A stretch of 13,747 nt of DNA from an uncultured Clostridium sp. (lineage in GTDB: Bacteria; Bacillota; Clostridia; Oscillospirales; Acutalibacteraceae): NCBI GenBank assembly GCA_900547915.1, contig URIN01000010.1, forward strand, positions 1-13,747. Direction: 5' to 3'. This document shows positions 1 to 7,333 of this stretch, in pieces (the first letter of the stretch is position 1; the number at the start of each line of letters is the position of its first letter). The translations under genes were made by a program, and so were the position numbers. The notes beneath the pieces are model-generated. The model worked only from the letters and a program-made list of their open reading frames with translations, was not told where the DNA came from and searched no databases.

Positions 1-18
1 GATGTGTATAAGAGACAG
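1..18. other. Tn5/Nextera transposase mosaic-end adapter (not genomic)
   Basis: The window opens with GATGTGTATAAGAGACAG, which is 18 of the 19 bases of the Tn5 mosaic end used in transposon-based library preparation. It is followed directly by aroE coding sequence. It is best read as untrimmed adapter at a contig end rather than as biology. The adapter happens to keep the aroE frame open, so a gene caller would add about six false residues. Confidence 0.95.
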
Positions 19-542
19 ATATCCTTATACTCTTTAATATGTATATCTTTTCCGAGCTTTTCTTTAATCTCAGCCTGTATTTTGAGTGCCTTATCAACGG
101 ACGATAATCTGTAAGCCACAGTAAGGTCGCACCCGTGAAGTACTGCCTCAAACGCGATCATTCTTGCTACCCCGCCTGTACCGCAGAGCAAAACATTCCC
201 CGAAAAATCGATACCTGCGGAATCCAGTGCCCTGAGAAAACCGGAGCAGTCAGTATTATAACCAACAACCTTCTCTCCTGTTTTGACCGTATTGACCGCA
301 CCGAAAAGAGCGGCTTTATCATCCAAATCATCAAGATATTTAATAATATTTATTTTATGAGGAATAGTAACATTAAAGCCCTGAAGTTTCATCAGGCTGT
401 TTATCTGCTCATCAAGGTTATTTTCATTGAGCTCAAAAAGTTCATAAGAACTATTATTGCCCGCCGCCTCAAAAAGACATCTGTGAATAAAAGGCGAAAG
501 TGAATGACCGAGCGGATACCCAAGCAAGCCGTAATTTTTCAT
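19..542 (-). CDS. aroE: Shikimate dehydrogenase (NADP+), C-terminus missing at window edge
   Basis: This enzyme reversibly reduces 3-dehydroshikimate to shikimate in the cytoplasmic chorismate pathway. The ATG at 542-540 has AGAGGTG just upstream on the minus strand. The 175 visible residues cover the substrate-binding domain and the start of the Rossmann domain: GHSLSP (12-17) for substrate binding, NVTIPHK (57-63) with the family's catalytic lysine Lys63, GAVNT (81-85), NTD (96-98) with the partner Asp98, and the dinucleotide loop GTGGVAR (121-127). Arg145 sits where the NADP-contacting arginine usually lies, although the common NRT triplet reads YRL here. The family is about 270-290 residues, so roughly 100 are lost. 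The loss is due to the contig end at the adapter, not to a visible mutation. The gene is divergent from acpP. Identification is secure; activity cannot be judged from a fragment. Confidence 0.93.
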
Positions 543-592
543 CTGCACCTCTTTGCAACACAACACGGCATAAAAATACGTCATGTAAAGTA

Positions 593-621
593 TTGACAAC
601 CATGAATAAATTTTATAATAT
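593..621 (+). promoter_or_regulatory. Sigma-A-type promoter for acpP
   Basis: TTGACA at 593-598 is followed by a 17-bp spacer and TAATAT at 616-621. The exact hexamer TATAAT also occurs at 614-619 and again at 619-624, with less ideal spacing. The predicted transcription start is about 40 bases before the acpP ATG. The opposite strand reads TTGTCA over nearly the same -35 bases, so the divergent aroE promoter may overlap it, but I see only a weak -10 for aroE. Confidence 0.7.
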
Positions 622-671
622 AATAACACAAACTACTAATTTTAACAACTGTATTTTGGGAGTGTTCTATT

Positions 672-899
672 ATGGTATTTGAAAAAGTCGTTCAGATTTT
701 GGCAGACCAACTCAGCGTTGACCCCGATAAAATCACAATGGACAGCTTGCTTGAAGAGGATCTTGATGCAGACAGCCTTGACGCCATTGATATTGTTATG
801 AGCATTGAGGATGAATTTGAAATAGAAGTGCCGGATGAGGTTATTGCTAACATGAAATCCGTGGCAGATATTGTGAATTTTATCGAAAGCAACCAGTAA
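672..899 (+). CDS. acpP: Acyl carrier protein
   Basis: This is a 75-residue acidic protein with the phosphopantetheine attachment motif DADSLD. Ser35 is the expected site of the 4'-phosphopantetheine arm that carries growing acyl chains in fatty-acid synthesis. The length and the acidic helix after the serine (ending near VPDEV, 53-57) are typical of the family. The start ATG at 672 has GGGAG at 658-662. The residue two before the ADSL core is Asp where most bacterial ACPs have Gly (DLGADSLD). The gene stands alone: no fabD, fabG, fabF, plsX or rnc is adjacent, so it may be either the main ACP or a second one. It has its own strong promoter and is followed by weak hairpins before glpK. Confidence 0.93.
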   Translation: MVFEKVVQILADQLSVDPDKITMDSLLEEDLDADSLDAIDIVMSIEDEFEIEVPDEVIANMKSVADIVNFIESNQ

Positions 900-993
900 A
901 AAGTGCTTATTTCCGTGCGTCTTTTATTTATATTGTTTAAAAAACGCCCTTTTTTAAGTATAAATTGACATAAAAGAAAATAAATATTAAAAT

Positions 994-1024
994 AAGAGTA
1001 AGTATTATATACTTGCTCTTTTTT
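994..1024 (+). terminator. Intrinsic terminator after acpP
   Basis: An 11-bp stem (994-1004 with 1010-1020, containing one U-G pair) closes a TTATA loop and runs into a T tract (CTCTTTTTTATTG). It lies 95 bases after the acpP stop and before the glpK promoter. The stem is AT-rich, so efficiency may be moderate. A weaker all-A/T hairpin (937-944 with 950-957, loop CGCCC) lies closer to acpP. Confidence 0.6.
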
Positions 1025-1025
1025 A

Positions 1026-1054
1026 TTGATTGCCATTCAGGGCTGTGTTATAAC
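1026..1054 (+). promoter_or_regulatory. Predicted glpK promoter with extended -10
   Basis: TTGATT at 1026-1031, a 17-bp spacer and TATAAC at 1049-1054, preceded by TGT (1046-1048), form an extended -10 element. It lies just after the acpP terminator and would start an RNA near 1061, leaving a leader of about 100 bases before glpK. Confidence 0.55.
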
Positions 1055-1091
1055 CTGCGGTGATCATTACTGATAATATCAGAAAGCGGTG

Positions 1092-1114
1092 AAAAAGGGC
1101 GCCGCGCGCTTTTT
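1092..1114 (+). promoter_or_regulatory. Terminator-like hairpin in the glpK leader (possible attenuator)
   Basis: A run of five A's, a GC-rich core and five T's can fold as AAAAAG/CTTTTT closed by a G-G mismatch and three more G-C pairs. It looks like an intrinsic terminator but lies inside the predicted glpK leader, about 30 bases after the predicted start of transcription. Two copies of GCGGTGA (1057-1063 and 1086-1092) lie just upstream. Glycerol genes of other Firmicutes are controlled by leader antitermination through GlpP. Whether this leader works that way is inference. Confidence 0.4.
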
Positions 1115-1162
1115 ATGCACAGTATTTATAAGGCGCAAATAAAAACGGAAGGGCATCTAATT

Positions 1163-2665
1163 ATGGGTAAAAAATATGTGATGGCGCTGGATCAGGGCAC
1201 TACAAGCTCACGCGCAATAATCTTCAACAAAAAAGGAGAGATAGTTGCCAAGGCGCAGAGGGAATTCAATCAGTATTATCCTCAAAACGGTTGGGTTGAA
1301 CACGACCCGAATGAAATTCTTTTTTCTGTACTTGAAGCTATTATTGAAGTGCTTCGTTCAGGAAAAGTAAATCCTAATGAAATTGCATCTATCGGAATAA
1401 CAAATCAGCGCGAAACAACAATAGTGTGGGACAAAGAAACGGGCAAGCCCGTATATAACGCCATAGTATGGCAGTGCCGCCGCACAGCTGATTACTGCGA
1501 AGAGCTCAAAGCTCAGGGACTTGGTGATTACATAAAAGACACAACCGGTCTTCTTATAGACGCATACTTTTCCGGCACAAAAATTAAATGGATCTTGGAC
1601 AATGTTGAAGGCGCACGTGAAAAAGCTGAAAAAGGCGAGCTCCTTTTCGGCACTGTTGACACATGGCTGATATGGAACTTATCGGCAGGTAAAGTCCACG
1701 TTACGGACTATTCAAACGCCTGCCGCACAATGCTTTTTGACATTGACAAACTGCAGTGGGATCCATACCTCTGCGAAACTCTGGGTATACCTATGAGCAT
1801 GCTGCCGGAAGTTAAGCCTTCAAGCTGCATATACGGCGAATGTGTTAAATTCCCAGGCATGGATCAGATTGCCGGAGTACCTATAGCAAGTGCAATTGGC
1901 GACCAGCCTAGCGCTCTTTTCGGCCAGGGCTGTTTTGAGCAGGGTCAGGCAAAAAATACATATGGCACAGGCTGCTTCCTGCTTATGAACACGGGAGACA
2001 AGCGCATCAACTCACGTTCCAACCTTCTTACGGGTATAGCATGGGGAATTGACGGAAAAATAACTTACGACCTTGAAGGATCAGCTTTTAACGCAGGTTC
2101 CGTTATCAAGTGGCTCAGAGATGAAGTTGAACTCATCAAGAGCGCACCTGAATGTGATATTCTTGCAGAATCAGTTGAAGATTCAAACGGACTGTATTTC
2201 GTGCCTGCTTTTACGGGACTCGGCGCGCCGTACTGGGATATGTACGCACGAGGATGTATGATTGGTCTTACAAGAGGCGTTAACAAAAAACATATATGCC
2301 GTGCTGTGCTTGAAAGCATCACTTTCCAGATGACTGATCTGCTTGAAGCCATGATGAACGACAGTGGTATTCTGCTGAAAGATCTGCGTGTTGACGGCGG
2401 TGCTTCAGTTTCAGACATTATGATGCAGATACAGGCTGATATGACAGGAGTTAACGTAAACAGGCCTGTAAACAAGGAAGCCACAGCTCTCGGCGCCGCT
2501 TACCTTGCAGGACTTGCAACGGGATTGTGGAAAGATACTCAGGAAATTGAGCAAAACAGACAAGTTGAAAAAATATTCATTCCGTCTATGGAAATAGAAA
2601 AGCGCAACAGGCTTTATTCCAACTGGAAGAGAGCTGTTGAACGTTCAAGAAACTGGGAAAGATAA
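1163..2665 (+). CDS. glpK: Glycerol kinase
   Basis: This enzyme phosphorylates glycerol with ATP to sn-glycerol 3-phosphate in the cytoplasm, feeding glycolysis or phospholipid synthesis. The 500 residues match the usual length. The chosen ATG has GGAAGGG about nine bases upstream; an upstream ATG at 1115 would add 16 unrelated residues and lies inside the leader hairpin region. FGGY-kinase landmarks are DQGTTSSR (10-17), the glycerol-binding Arg83-Glu84 in TNQRETT, the catalytic base Asp247 in [19 protein letters not shown], and the C-terminal DGGAS phosphate loop. In many Firmicutes a histidine about 14 residues before the catalytic Asp is phosphorylated by the PTS; that position here is around Met233 and no histidine is present, so this control is probably absent. 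No glpF or glpD is adjacent. Confidence 0.96.
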   Translation: MGKKYVMALDQGTTSSRAIIFNKKGEIVAKAQREFNQYYPQNGWVEHDPNEILFSVLEAIIEVLRSGKVNPNEIASIGITNQRETTIVWDKETGKPVYNAIVWQCRRTADYCEELKAQGLGDYIKDTTGLLIDAYFSGTKIKWILDNVEGAREKAEKGELLFGTVDTWLIWNLSAGKVHVTDYSNACRTMLFDIDKLQWDPYLCETLGIPMSMLPEVKPSSCIYGECVKFPGMDQIAGVPIASAIGDQPSALFGQGCFEQGQAKNTYGTGCFLLMNTGDKRINSRSNLLTGIAWGIDGKITYDLEGSAFNAGSVIKWLRDEVELIKSAPECDILAESVEDSNGLYFVPAFTGLGAPYWDMYARGCMIGLTRGVNKKHICRAVLESITFQMTDLLEAMMNDSGILLKDLRVDGGASVSDIMMQIQADMTGVNVNRPVNKEATALGAAYLAGLATGLWKDTQEIEQNRQVEKIFIPSMEIEKRNRLYSNWKRAVERSRNWER

Positions 2666-2735
2666 TAATGTTATCAGGCAACACATTGCAAGAAAGCAAT
2701 CTGCTTTAATAGTTTGCTTGAGTTTAATAAAAAAC

Positions 2736-2771
2736 AAAAATTACCGCGGTGCACTGCCGCGGCAATTTTTT
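2736..2771 (+). terminator. Intrinsic terminator after glpK
   Basis: The stem is AAAAATT/AATTTTT (2736-2742 with 2764-2770) and CCGCGG/CCGCGG (2744-2749 with 2757-2762), separated by one A-C mismatch, with a seven-base loop and a T tract. The A run on the other side means it could also act on the minus strand. It ends only 31 bases before the malic enzyme start. That gene must be reached by read-through or by a promoter I could not identify in 2666-2802. Confidence 0.85.
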
Positions 2772-2802
2772 GAAAATAAGAATTTGAAAGAGGACAAGAT
2801 CT

Positions 2803-3975
2803 ATGGATTACAGAAAAGAATCACTTAAACTGCACGAGCAGTGGAAGGGAAAAGTTGAAGTTGTTGCGCGCGCAAAGGTTGACAACAAAGACGCACTTTC
2901 ACTTGCTTACACTCCCGGCGTTGCACAGCCGTGCCTTGAGATTCAGAAAGATTACAACAAAAGCTGGGAACTTACAAGACGCTGGAACATGGCGGCAGTC
3001 ATCACGGACGGTTCTGCGGTACTCGGGCTTGGTGACATTGGCCCAGAAGCAGGCATGCCCGTTATGGAGGGAAAATGCGTGCTGTTTAAGGAATTCGGAG
3101 GAGTTGACGCATTCCCGCTTTGCGTTAGAACAAAAGATGTTGACGAATTCGTGCAAACAGTATACAACATAAGCGGCTCATTCGGCGGAATTAATCTTGA
3201 GGATATTGCGGCACCAAGATGTTTTGAAATTGAAGAAAAGCTTAAGAAGCTTTGTGACATTCCTGTTTTCCACGATGATCAGCACGGCACCGCGGTTGTA
3301 GTTTCAGCAGCACTCATCAATGCTACAAAACTTACAGGCAAGCCGCTTTCAGAATGCAAAGCAGTAATCAACGGTTCAGGCGCAGCAGGCATTGCAATTG
3401 CTAAACTGCTTATGACACTCGGTCTTAAAGATGTTATTCTTTGCGACAGAACAGGCGCTATCTACAAGGGCAGGGACAATCTTAACCCATACAAAGCCGA
3501 AATTGCCGAGATATCAAACAAAGAGCTTGTTAAAGGCAGTCTTGCCGATGCTGTTCGCGGCACTGACATATTTATCGGCGTATCCGCTCCCGGAGTTTTG
3601 ACAGCTGATATGATAAAAACAATGAACGAAAATGCAATTGTTCTTGCAATGGCAAACCCCGTTCCTGAAATTATGCCTGATGAGGCTAAAGCCGCAGGCG
3701 CCGCAATAGTCGGCACAGGCAGATCCGATTTCCCGAACCAGATAAACAACGTTGTTGCTTTCCCCGGAATATTCCGCGGTGCACTTGACGTAAGGGCAAA
3801 GCAGATAACCGAAAATATGAAGATAGCAGCAGCTTATGCTATTGCTTCTCTTGTTGACGACAGCGAACTCAAACCGGACTACATTCTGCCATATGCTTTT
3901 GACACGCGTATCAAAGACGCAGTTGCCAACGCTGTTGCGGACGCTGCAAGAAAAGACGGAGTTGCAAGAATTTAA
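2803..3975 (+). CDS. Malic enzyme, short form, probably NAD-dependent
   Basis: This enzyme oxidatively decarboxylates malate to pyruvate and CO2 in the cytoplasm, with a divalent metal. At 390 residues it matches the short bacterial malic enzymes and has no fused phosphotransacetylase domain. Visible active-site features are Tyr36 in AYTPGVA, Lys91 in MEGK, the metal ligands Glu132-Asp133 (NLEDI) and Asp157/Asp158 in FHDDQHGTA, then the Rossmann loop GSGAAG (190-195). An acidic residue (Asp214, in LCDR) at the end of the second strand suggests NAD rather than NADP; this is an inference, as is the physiological direction. The ATG has AGAGG about ten bases upstream. The gene follows glpK on the same strand but is separated by a strong terminator, so an operon is uncertain. 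The family is easy to mistake for malolactic enzyme; the short length argues against that. Confidence 0.94.
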   Translation: MDYRKESLKLHEQWKGKVEVVARAKVDNKDALSLAYTPGVAQPCLEIQKDYNKSWELTRRWNMAAVITDGSAVLGLGDIGPEAGMPVMEGKCVLFKEFGGVDAFPLCVRTKDVDEFVQTVYNISGSFGGINLEDIAAPRCFEIEEKLKKLCDIPVFHDDQHGTAVVVSAALINATKLTGKPLSECKAVINGSGAAGIAIAKLLMTLGLKDVILCDRTGAIYKGRDNLNPYKAEIAEISNKELVKGSLADAVRGTDIFIGVSAPGVLTADMIKTMNENAIVLAMANPVPEIMPDEAKAAGAAIVGTGRSDFPNQINNVVAFPGIFRGALDVRAKQITENMKIAAAYAIASLVDDSELKPDYILPYAFDTRIKDAVANAVADAARKDGVARI

Positions 3976-3991
3976 AAGCAAACAAAAAATT

Positions 3992-4026
3992 AAGCCGTGC
4001 GTATTTAAGCCGCACGGCTTTTTTAA
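3992..4026 (+). terminator. Intrinsic terminator after malic enzyme gene
   Basis: A perfect 10-bp stem AAGCCGTGCG/CGCACGGCTT (3992-4001 with 4011-4020) encloses a nine-base loop and is followed by TTTTTT. It starts 16 bases after the stop codon. Confidence 0.92.
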
Positions 4027-4029
4027 TTA

Positions 4030-4074
4030 ACTTATAAAATAAGGGTCTGACTTGAAACCGGCAAGCCAGACCTT
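4030..4074 (-). terminator. Hairpin terminator after hemW (minus strand)
   Basis: Read on the minus strand, AAGGTCTG pairs with CAGACCTT (one bulged base) and an inner CTTG/CAAG extends the stem around a seven-base loop; the tail then reads TTATTTTAT. It is 46 bases past the hemW stop and back to back with the malic enzyme terminator, as expected between convergent genes. Confidence 0.65.
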
Positions 4075-4119
4075 TATATATTTATATTTAAATATATTAA
4101 TTACATATTATATATAGCT

Positions 4120-5157
4120 TCAGATCAGGTCGGCAAGGATAGTATTGGAAACAAGAAATCCGTTTGGCGTAAAGGCAACCCGAGAGCCGATTTCCTTTAA
4201 CAGCCCCGCTTTGACATATACTGAATAATCTTTTTTTATTAATGACTTTTCAACGCCGCTTGCAAGGCGCATACCGAGCATTATTTTTTCATCATCACCG
4301 CCGCCGTTGCCTTCCTGAACAATATTGAAATCCTTGTCATAATAAAACCGTCTGCCGTTCCAAAAAGAGTGGGCGGATTTTCCTATACCAAGATACTCGG
4401 TTAAATTCCAGTACTTAACATTGTGGCGGCTTTCAAATCCAGGCCTTGCAAAATTGCTTATCTCATACTGCATAAGCCCCATTTTTTCAAGTTGTGCCAC
4501 CGTTTCAAGATACATATCTGCCACCATGTCCTCAGACGGAAGCTCAAGTTTATCCTGCAATTTGAAAAATGGTGTACCCTGCTCTATTTTAAGCATATAT
4601 GCAGAAATATGCGGCACACCCATCTGCCTAATAAAATCAAAAGTAGTGGCAAGCCCCTCCATAGTCTGTTTTGGCGTGCCGAGCATAACATCAAGGCTTA
4701 TGTTGTAAATACCGGCACTGCGTGCGTCATCAACCGTTTTGGCAACCTGCTCACTGCCAGCAATTCTGCCAAGCGCAAGGCGTTCCGTTTTAACGGCGCT
4801 TTGCATACCTATTGAAACACGGTTTATTCCCGCCTTTTTATACTCTTTGAAATCTGCGCTCAGGTCTTTTGACGGGTTGCACTCAATGGTTATCTCGCTG
4901 TTTTTGTCAATATCAAAGCATTTTCGGGCTTTAGATAATATCCTGCATATCAGTTCTGAATTGAGCACACTTGGTGTTCCGCCGCCGAAATAAACTGTAT
5001 CGAACGCCGCTCCCCTGTATTTCTCAAACTCAGCGCAAAGACGCTCAACATATTTCTCTGCCGTTTTTTCATCATATTTGACAGAATAAAAATCGCAATA
5101 GGGGCACTTTGACGCGCAAAAAGGAATGTGAATATAAAGACCTGCTTTTTCGCTCAT
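4120..5157 (-). CDS. hemW: HemW, radical SAM heme chaperone (HemN-like)
   Basis: The 345-residue protein begins with the radical SAM cluster motif Cys14-x3-Cys18-x2-Cys21 (CASKCPYCDF), followed by the SAM-binding FGGGTPS (57-63). The HNVKYW motif (245-250) matches the HNxxYW heme-binding signature that separates HemW from the coproporphyrinogen dehydrogenase HemN. HemW is described as a cytoplasmic protein that binds heme and delivers it to membrane enzymes, and it is often misannotated as coproporphyrinogen III oxidase. The ATG at 5157-5155 has AAAGGAG nine bases upstream. It lies downstream of typA on the same strand with a 120-bp gap containing the typA hairpin, so it may use its own promoter; I could not pick a clear one. 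No other heme gene is nearby. Confidence 0.93.
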   Translation of the reverse strand: MSEKAGLYIHIPFCASKCPYCDFYSVKYDEKTAEKYVERLCAEFEKYRGAAFDTVYFGGGTPSVLNSELICRILSKARKCFDIDKNSEITIECNPSKDLSADFKEYKKAGINRVSIGMQSAVKTERLALGRIAGSEQVAKTVDDARSAGIYNISLDVMLGTPKQTMEGLATTFDFIRQMGVPHISAYMLKIEQGTPFFKLQDKLELPSEDMVADMYLETVAQLEKMGLMQYEISNFARPGFESRHNVKYWNLTEYLGIGKSAHSFWNGRRFYYDKDFNIVQEGNGGGDDEKIMLGMRLASGVEKSLIKKDYSVYVKAGLLKEIGSRVAFTPNGFLVSNTILADLI

Positions 5158-5227
5158 ACAATCACGCTCCTTTTAAATCATAAAAATTCGCCCGTTTTCA
5201 TCAGGCACATATCTTTGAGTTATAAAT

Positions 5228-5270
5228 TTATGCTTATAAACAGCGCGCCCCGCCGTAAACGGAGGGGCGC
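5228..5270 (-). terminator. GC-rich hairpin after typA (probable terminator)
   Basis: On the minus strand GCGCCCC/GGGGCGC (5264-5270 with 5245-5251) plus CCG/CGG around a TTTA loop makes a very stable stem, seven bases past the typA stop. The downstream tract (GCTGTTTATAAG) is only modestly T-rich, so termination may be partial and allow some read-through into hemW. Confidence 0.6.
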
Positions 5271-5277
5271 ATCTTAA

Positions 5278-7101
5278 TTATTTCTTTCTGCTTTCTGCCT
5301 TTAATCTAAGGCTCTTATCAAGAATTGATTTTCTAAGTCTTATGGATTTCGGTGTAACCTCAAGAAGTTCGTCATCAGCAAGGAATTCCATACTCTGCTC
5401 AAGTGAAAGCGTTGTGGGAGGCACAAGCTTGAGCGCTTCATCCGAGCCGCTTGCACGGGTATTTGTAACATGCTTTTTCTTGCAGACATTACAAATAACG
5501 TCCTCATTCTTATTGCACTCGCCTACTATCATACCCTCATAGACATCAACGCCGGGGCCTATGAAAAGTCTGCCTCTGTCCTGAGAGTTCCAAAGGCCGT
5601 AGCCTGTTGAAACACCTGTTTCGTGAGCAACGATTGATCCTCTTGTTCTTGTGGCTATCTCGCCCTTATACGGTTCATAACCTACAAACAGCTGATTCAT
5701 AATGCCGTTTCCGTTTGTATCGGTAAGAAATTCGCTTCTGTATCCGATAAGGCCGCGTGACGGTATCTTTATTTCAAGATGCGTCATACCCGTTGTGCGG
5801 GTATCCATTTTTTCTACCTCGCCCTTACGTGAACAAAGTTTTTCTATAACGCTGCCCACATATTCCTCGGGCACTTCAACTATAGCAAGTTCAACAGGTT
5901 CAAGTGTCTGACCTGTCTGCTCATCCTTTTTAAGTATTACCTGAGGACGTGAAACCTGAAATTCGTAATTTTCACGGCGCATTGTTTCAATCAGAATAGA
6001 AAGGTGAAGTTCACCTCTGCCGGATACTTTGAAAGTATCCATTGAATCCGTTTCCTCAACGCGCATTGAAACGTTTGTCTCAACCTCTTTGAAAAGTCTG
6101 TCTCTGAGATTTCGGCTGGTAACATATTTACCCTCTCTGCCCGCAAACGGAGAATCATTTACCATGAAGTTCATGCTTATTGTGGGCTCGTCTATTTTAA
6201 CAAACGGGAGCGGCTCAACACAATCAGGATCACAGATAGTTTCACCGATATTCAGATCCGGAATGCCTGCAACGCACACAATATCGCCTAGATCGGCTTC
6301 TGTGCAGGGCACTCTCTTAAGTCCCTCAAACTGATAAAATTTAGTAATATGTATATTTTCCCTGCTGCCGTCCTGCTTGCAGAGAACATAAGGTGTATTA
6401 ACCTTAATCTTTCCGCGCTCAACTCTGCCAACGCCTATTCTGCCTACATAATCATCATATTCAAGTGATGAGAACAGCATTTGCGCAGGACCGTCCGAAT
6501 CGCCTGACGGAGCAGGAATGTATTCAAGGATAGCGTCAAACAGCGGTCTGAGGTCACCCTCACGAACATTAGGATCAGTGCTCGCATAACCGTCTCTTGC
6601 AGACGCGTAGATTACGGGGAATTCTATCTGATCGTCATCAGCTCCCAGCTCAATAAAGAGGTCAAGAACCTCGTCTATAACCTCCTCAGGACGTGCGCCC
6701 GGTCTGTCTATCTTATTGATAACAACAAGCGGTGTTTTCTTTAAGCCGAGAGCTTTTTTAAGCACAAAACGGGTTTGAGGCATACAGCCCTCAAAAGCAT
6801 CAACAAGCAGAAGAACGCCATCAACCATAGTAAGTATACGTTCCACCTCGCCGCCGAAATCGGCATGGCCGGGAGTATCAACGATATTTATCTTGGTATC
6901 TTTATAATGAACTGCCGTGTTTTTTGAAAGTATGGTGATACCTCTTTCACGCTCAAGAGCGTTGCTGTCCATTACTCTGTCATCAACTACTTCATTTACG
7001 CGGAATGTGCCGCTTTGGCGCAGCATCTCGTCAACAAGAGTTGTTTTGCCGTGGTCAACATGGGCGATAATCGCAATATTTCTTAAATTCTTTATCTGCA
7101 T
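5278..7101 (-). CDS. typA: Ribosome-associated GTPase TypA/BipA
   Basis: This translational GTPase of the EF-G/LepA class acts on ribosomes and is linked to 50S assembly and stress or cold adaptation. The 607 residues match the family. GTPase motifs in order are AHVDHGKT (13-20), the switch I segment ERERGIT (50-56), DTPGH (75-79) and NKID (129-132). EF-G-like domains follow, with the family's typical [12 protein letters not shown] and [15 protein letters not shown] segments. The start was set at the ATG at 7101 because GGAGAG lies seven bases upstream and translation begins directly at the conserved [16 protein letters not shown]; a longer reading from 7182 would add 27 unsupported residues. 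A good promoter lies at 7173-7201. The gene precedes hemW on the same strand. Confidence 0.97.
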   Translation of the reverse strand: MQIKNLRNIAIIAHVDHGKTTLVDEMLRQSGTFRVNEVVDDRVMDSNALERERGITILSKNTAVHYKDTKINIVDTPGHADFGGEVERILTMVDGVLLLVDAFEGCMPQTRFVLKKALGLKKTPLVVINKIDRPGARPEEVIDEVLDLFIELGADDDQIEFPVIYASARDGYASTDPNVREGDLRPLFDAILEYIPAPSGDSDGPAQMLFSSLEYDDYVGRIGVGRVERGKIKVNTPYVLCKQDGSRENIHITKFYQFEGLKRVPCTEADLGDIVCVAGIPDLNIGETICDPDCVEPLPFVKIDEPTISMNFMVNDSPFAGREGKYVTSRNLRDRLFKEVETNVSMRVEETDSMDTFKVSGRGELHLSILIETMRRENYEFQVSRPQVILKKDEQTGQTLEPVELAIVEVPEEYVGSVIEKLCSRKGEVEKMDTRTTGMTHLEIKIPSRGLIGYRSEFLTDTNGNGIMNQLFVGYEPYKGEIATRTRGSIVAHETGVSTGYGLWNSQDRGRLFIGPGVDVYEGMIVGECNKNEDVICNVCKKKHVTNTRASGSDEALKLVPPTTLSLEQSMEFLADDELLEVTPKSIRLRKSILDKSLRLKAESRKK

Positions 7102-7172
7102 TTTGCCACTCTCCATCATCAAAATATTCTGAATACCCGCATATAACACCGTGGGTAATATAATCCGCTTGT

Positions 7173-7201
7173 ATTTTACCACTTAGAGGGCGGTTTGGCA
7201 A
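7173..7201 (-). promoter_or_regulatory. Predicted typA promoter
   Basis: On the minus strand TTGCCA (7196-7201), a 17-bp spacer and TAAAAT (7173-7178) give a good sigma-A-type promoter, with transcription starting roughly 65 bases before the typA ATG. Confidence 0.65.
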
Positions 7202-7247
7202 GGCTGAAAGCACGCATATTTAAAAAATAAGGTTTCGCTGCTTTTTC

Positions 7248-7276
7248 TTTACAAATTCTGCCGCGTTTGTTAAAAT
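7248..7276 (+). promoter_or_regulatory. Predicted promoter for the GH123-like gene
   Basis: TTTACA (7248-7253), a 17-bp spacer and TAAAAT (7271-7276) form a sigma-A-type promoter divergent from that of typA. The predicted leader is about 50 bases long. Confidence 0.65.
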
Positions 7277-7333
7277 AAATTCGAAAGTGCTTACAGGCGC
7301 TGGCATAATCAGAAAAGCAGAGAGGGGCTTTTT

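Noticed and set aside
135..682. Two plus-strand open frames opposite aroE and across the aroE-acpP gap
   Set aside because: The minus-strand reading gives an unmistakable shikimate dehydrogenase, and the plus-strand frames have no recognisable domains or start signals.
937..957. TTAAAAAA-CGCCC-TTTTTTAA hairpin as the main acpP terminator
   Set aside because: The stem is entirely A-T pairs with no GC core, so it should be weak; the hairpin at 994-1024 is a better candidate.
965..993. TTGACA-N17-TAAAAT as the glpK promoter
   Set aside because: It matches well, but the acpP terminator hairpin begins at 994, directly at its transcription start, so any RNA would meet the terminator T tract at once. 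The TTGATT...TATAAC element at 1026-1054 lies past the terminator and is a better choice.
2065..2484. Long antisense open frame inside glpK
   Set aside because: It lies wholly within a clear glycerol kinase frame, has a serine-rich low-complexity translation and has no ribosome binding site. The same holds for antisense frames inside the malic enzyme, typA, response regulator and kinase genes.
2666..2802. A dedicated promoter for the malic enzyme gene
   Set aside because: I found no -35/-10 pair with acceptable spacing; the strong terminator at 2736-2771 makes simple co-transcription with glpK doubtful as well, so the question stays open.
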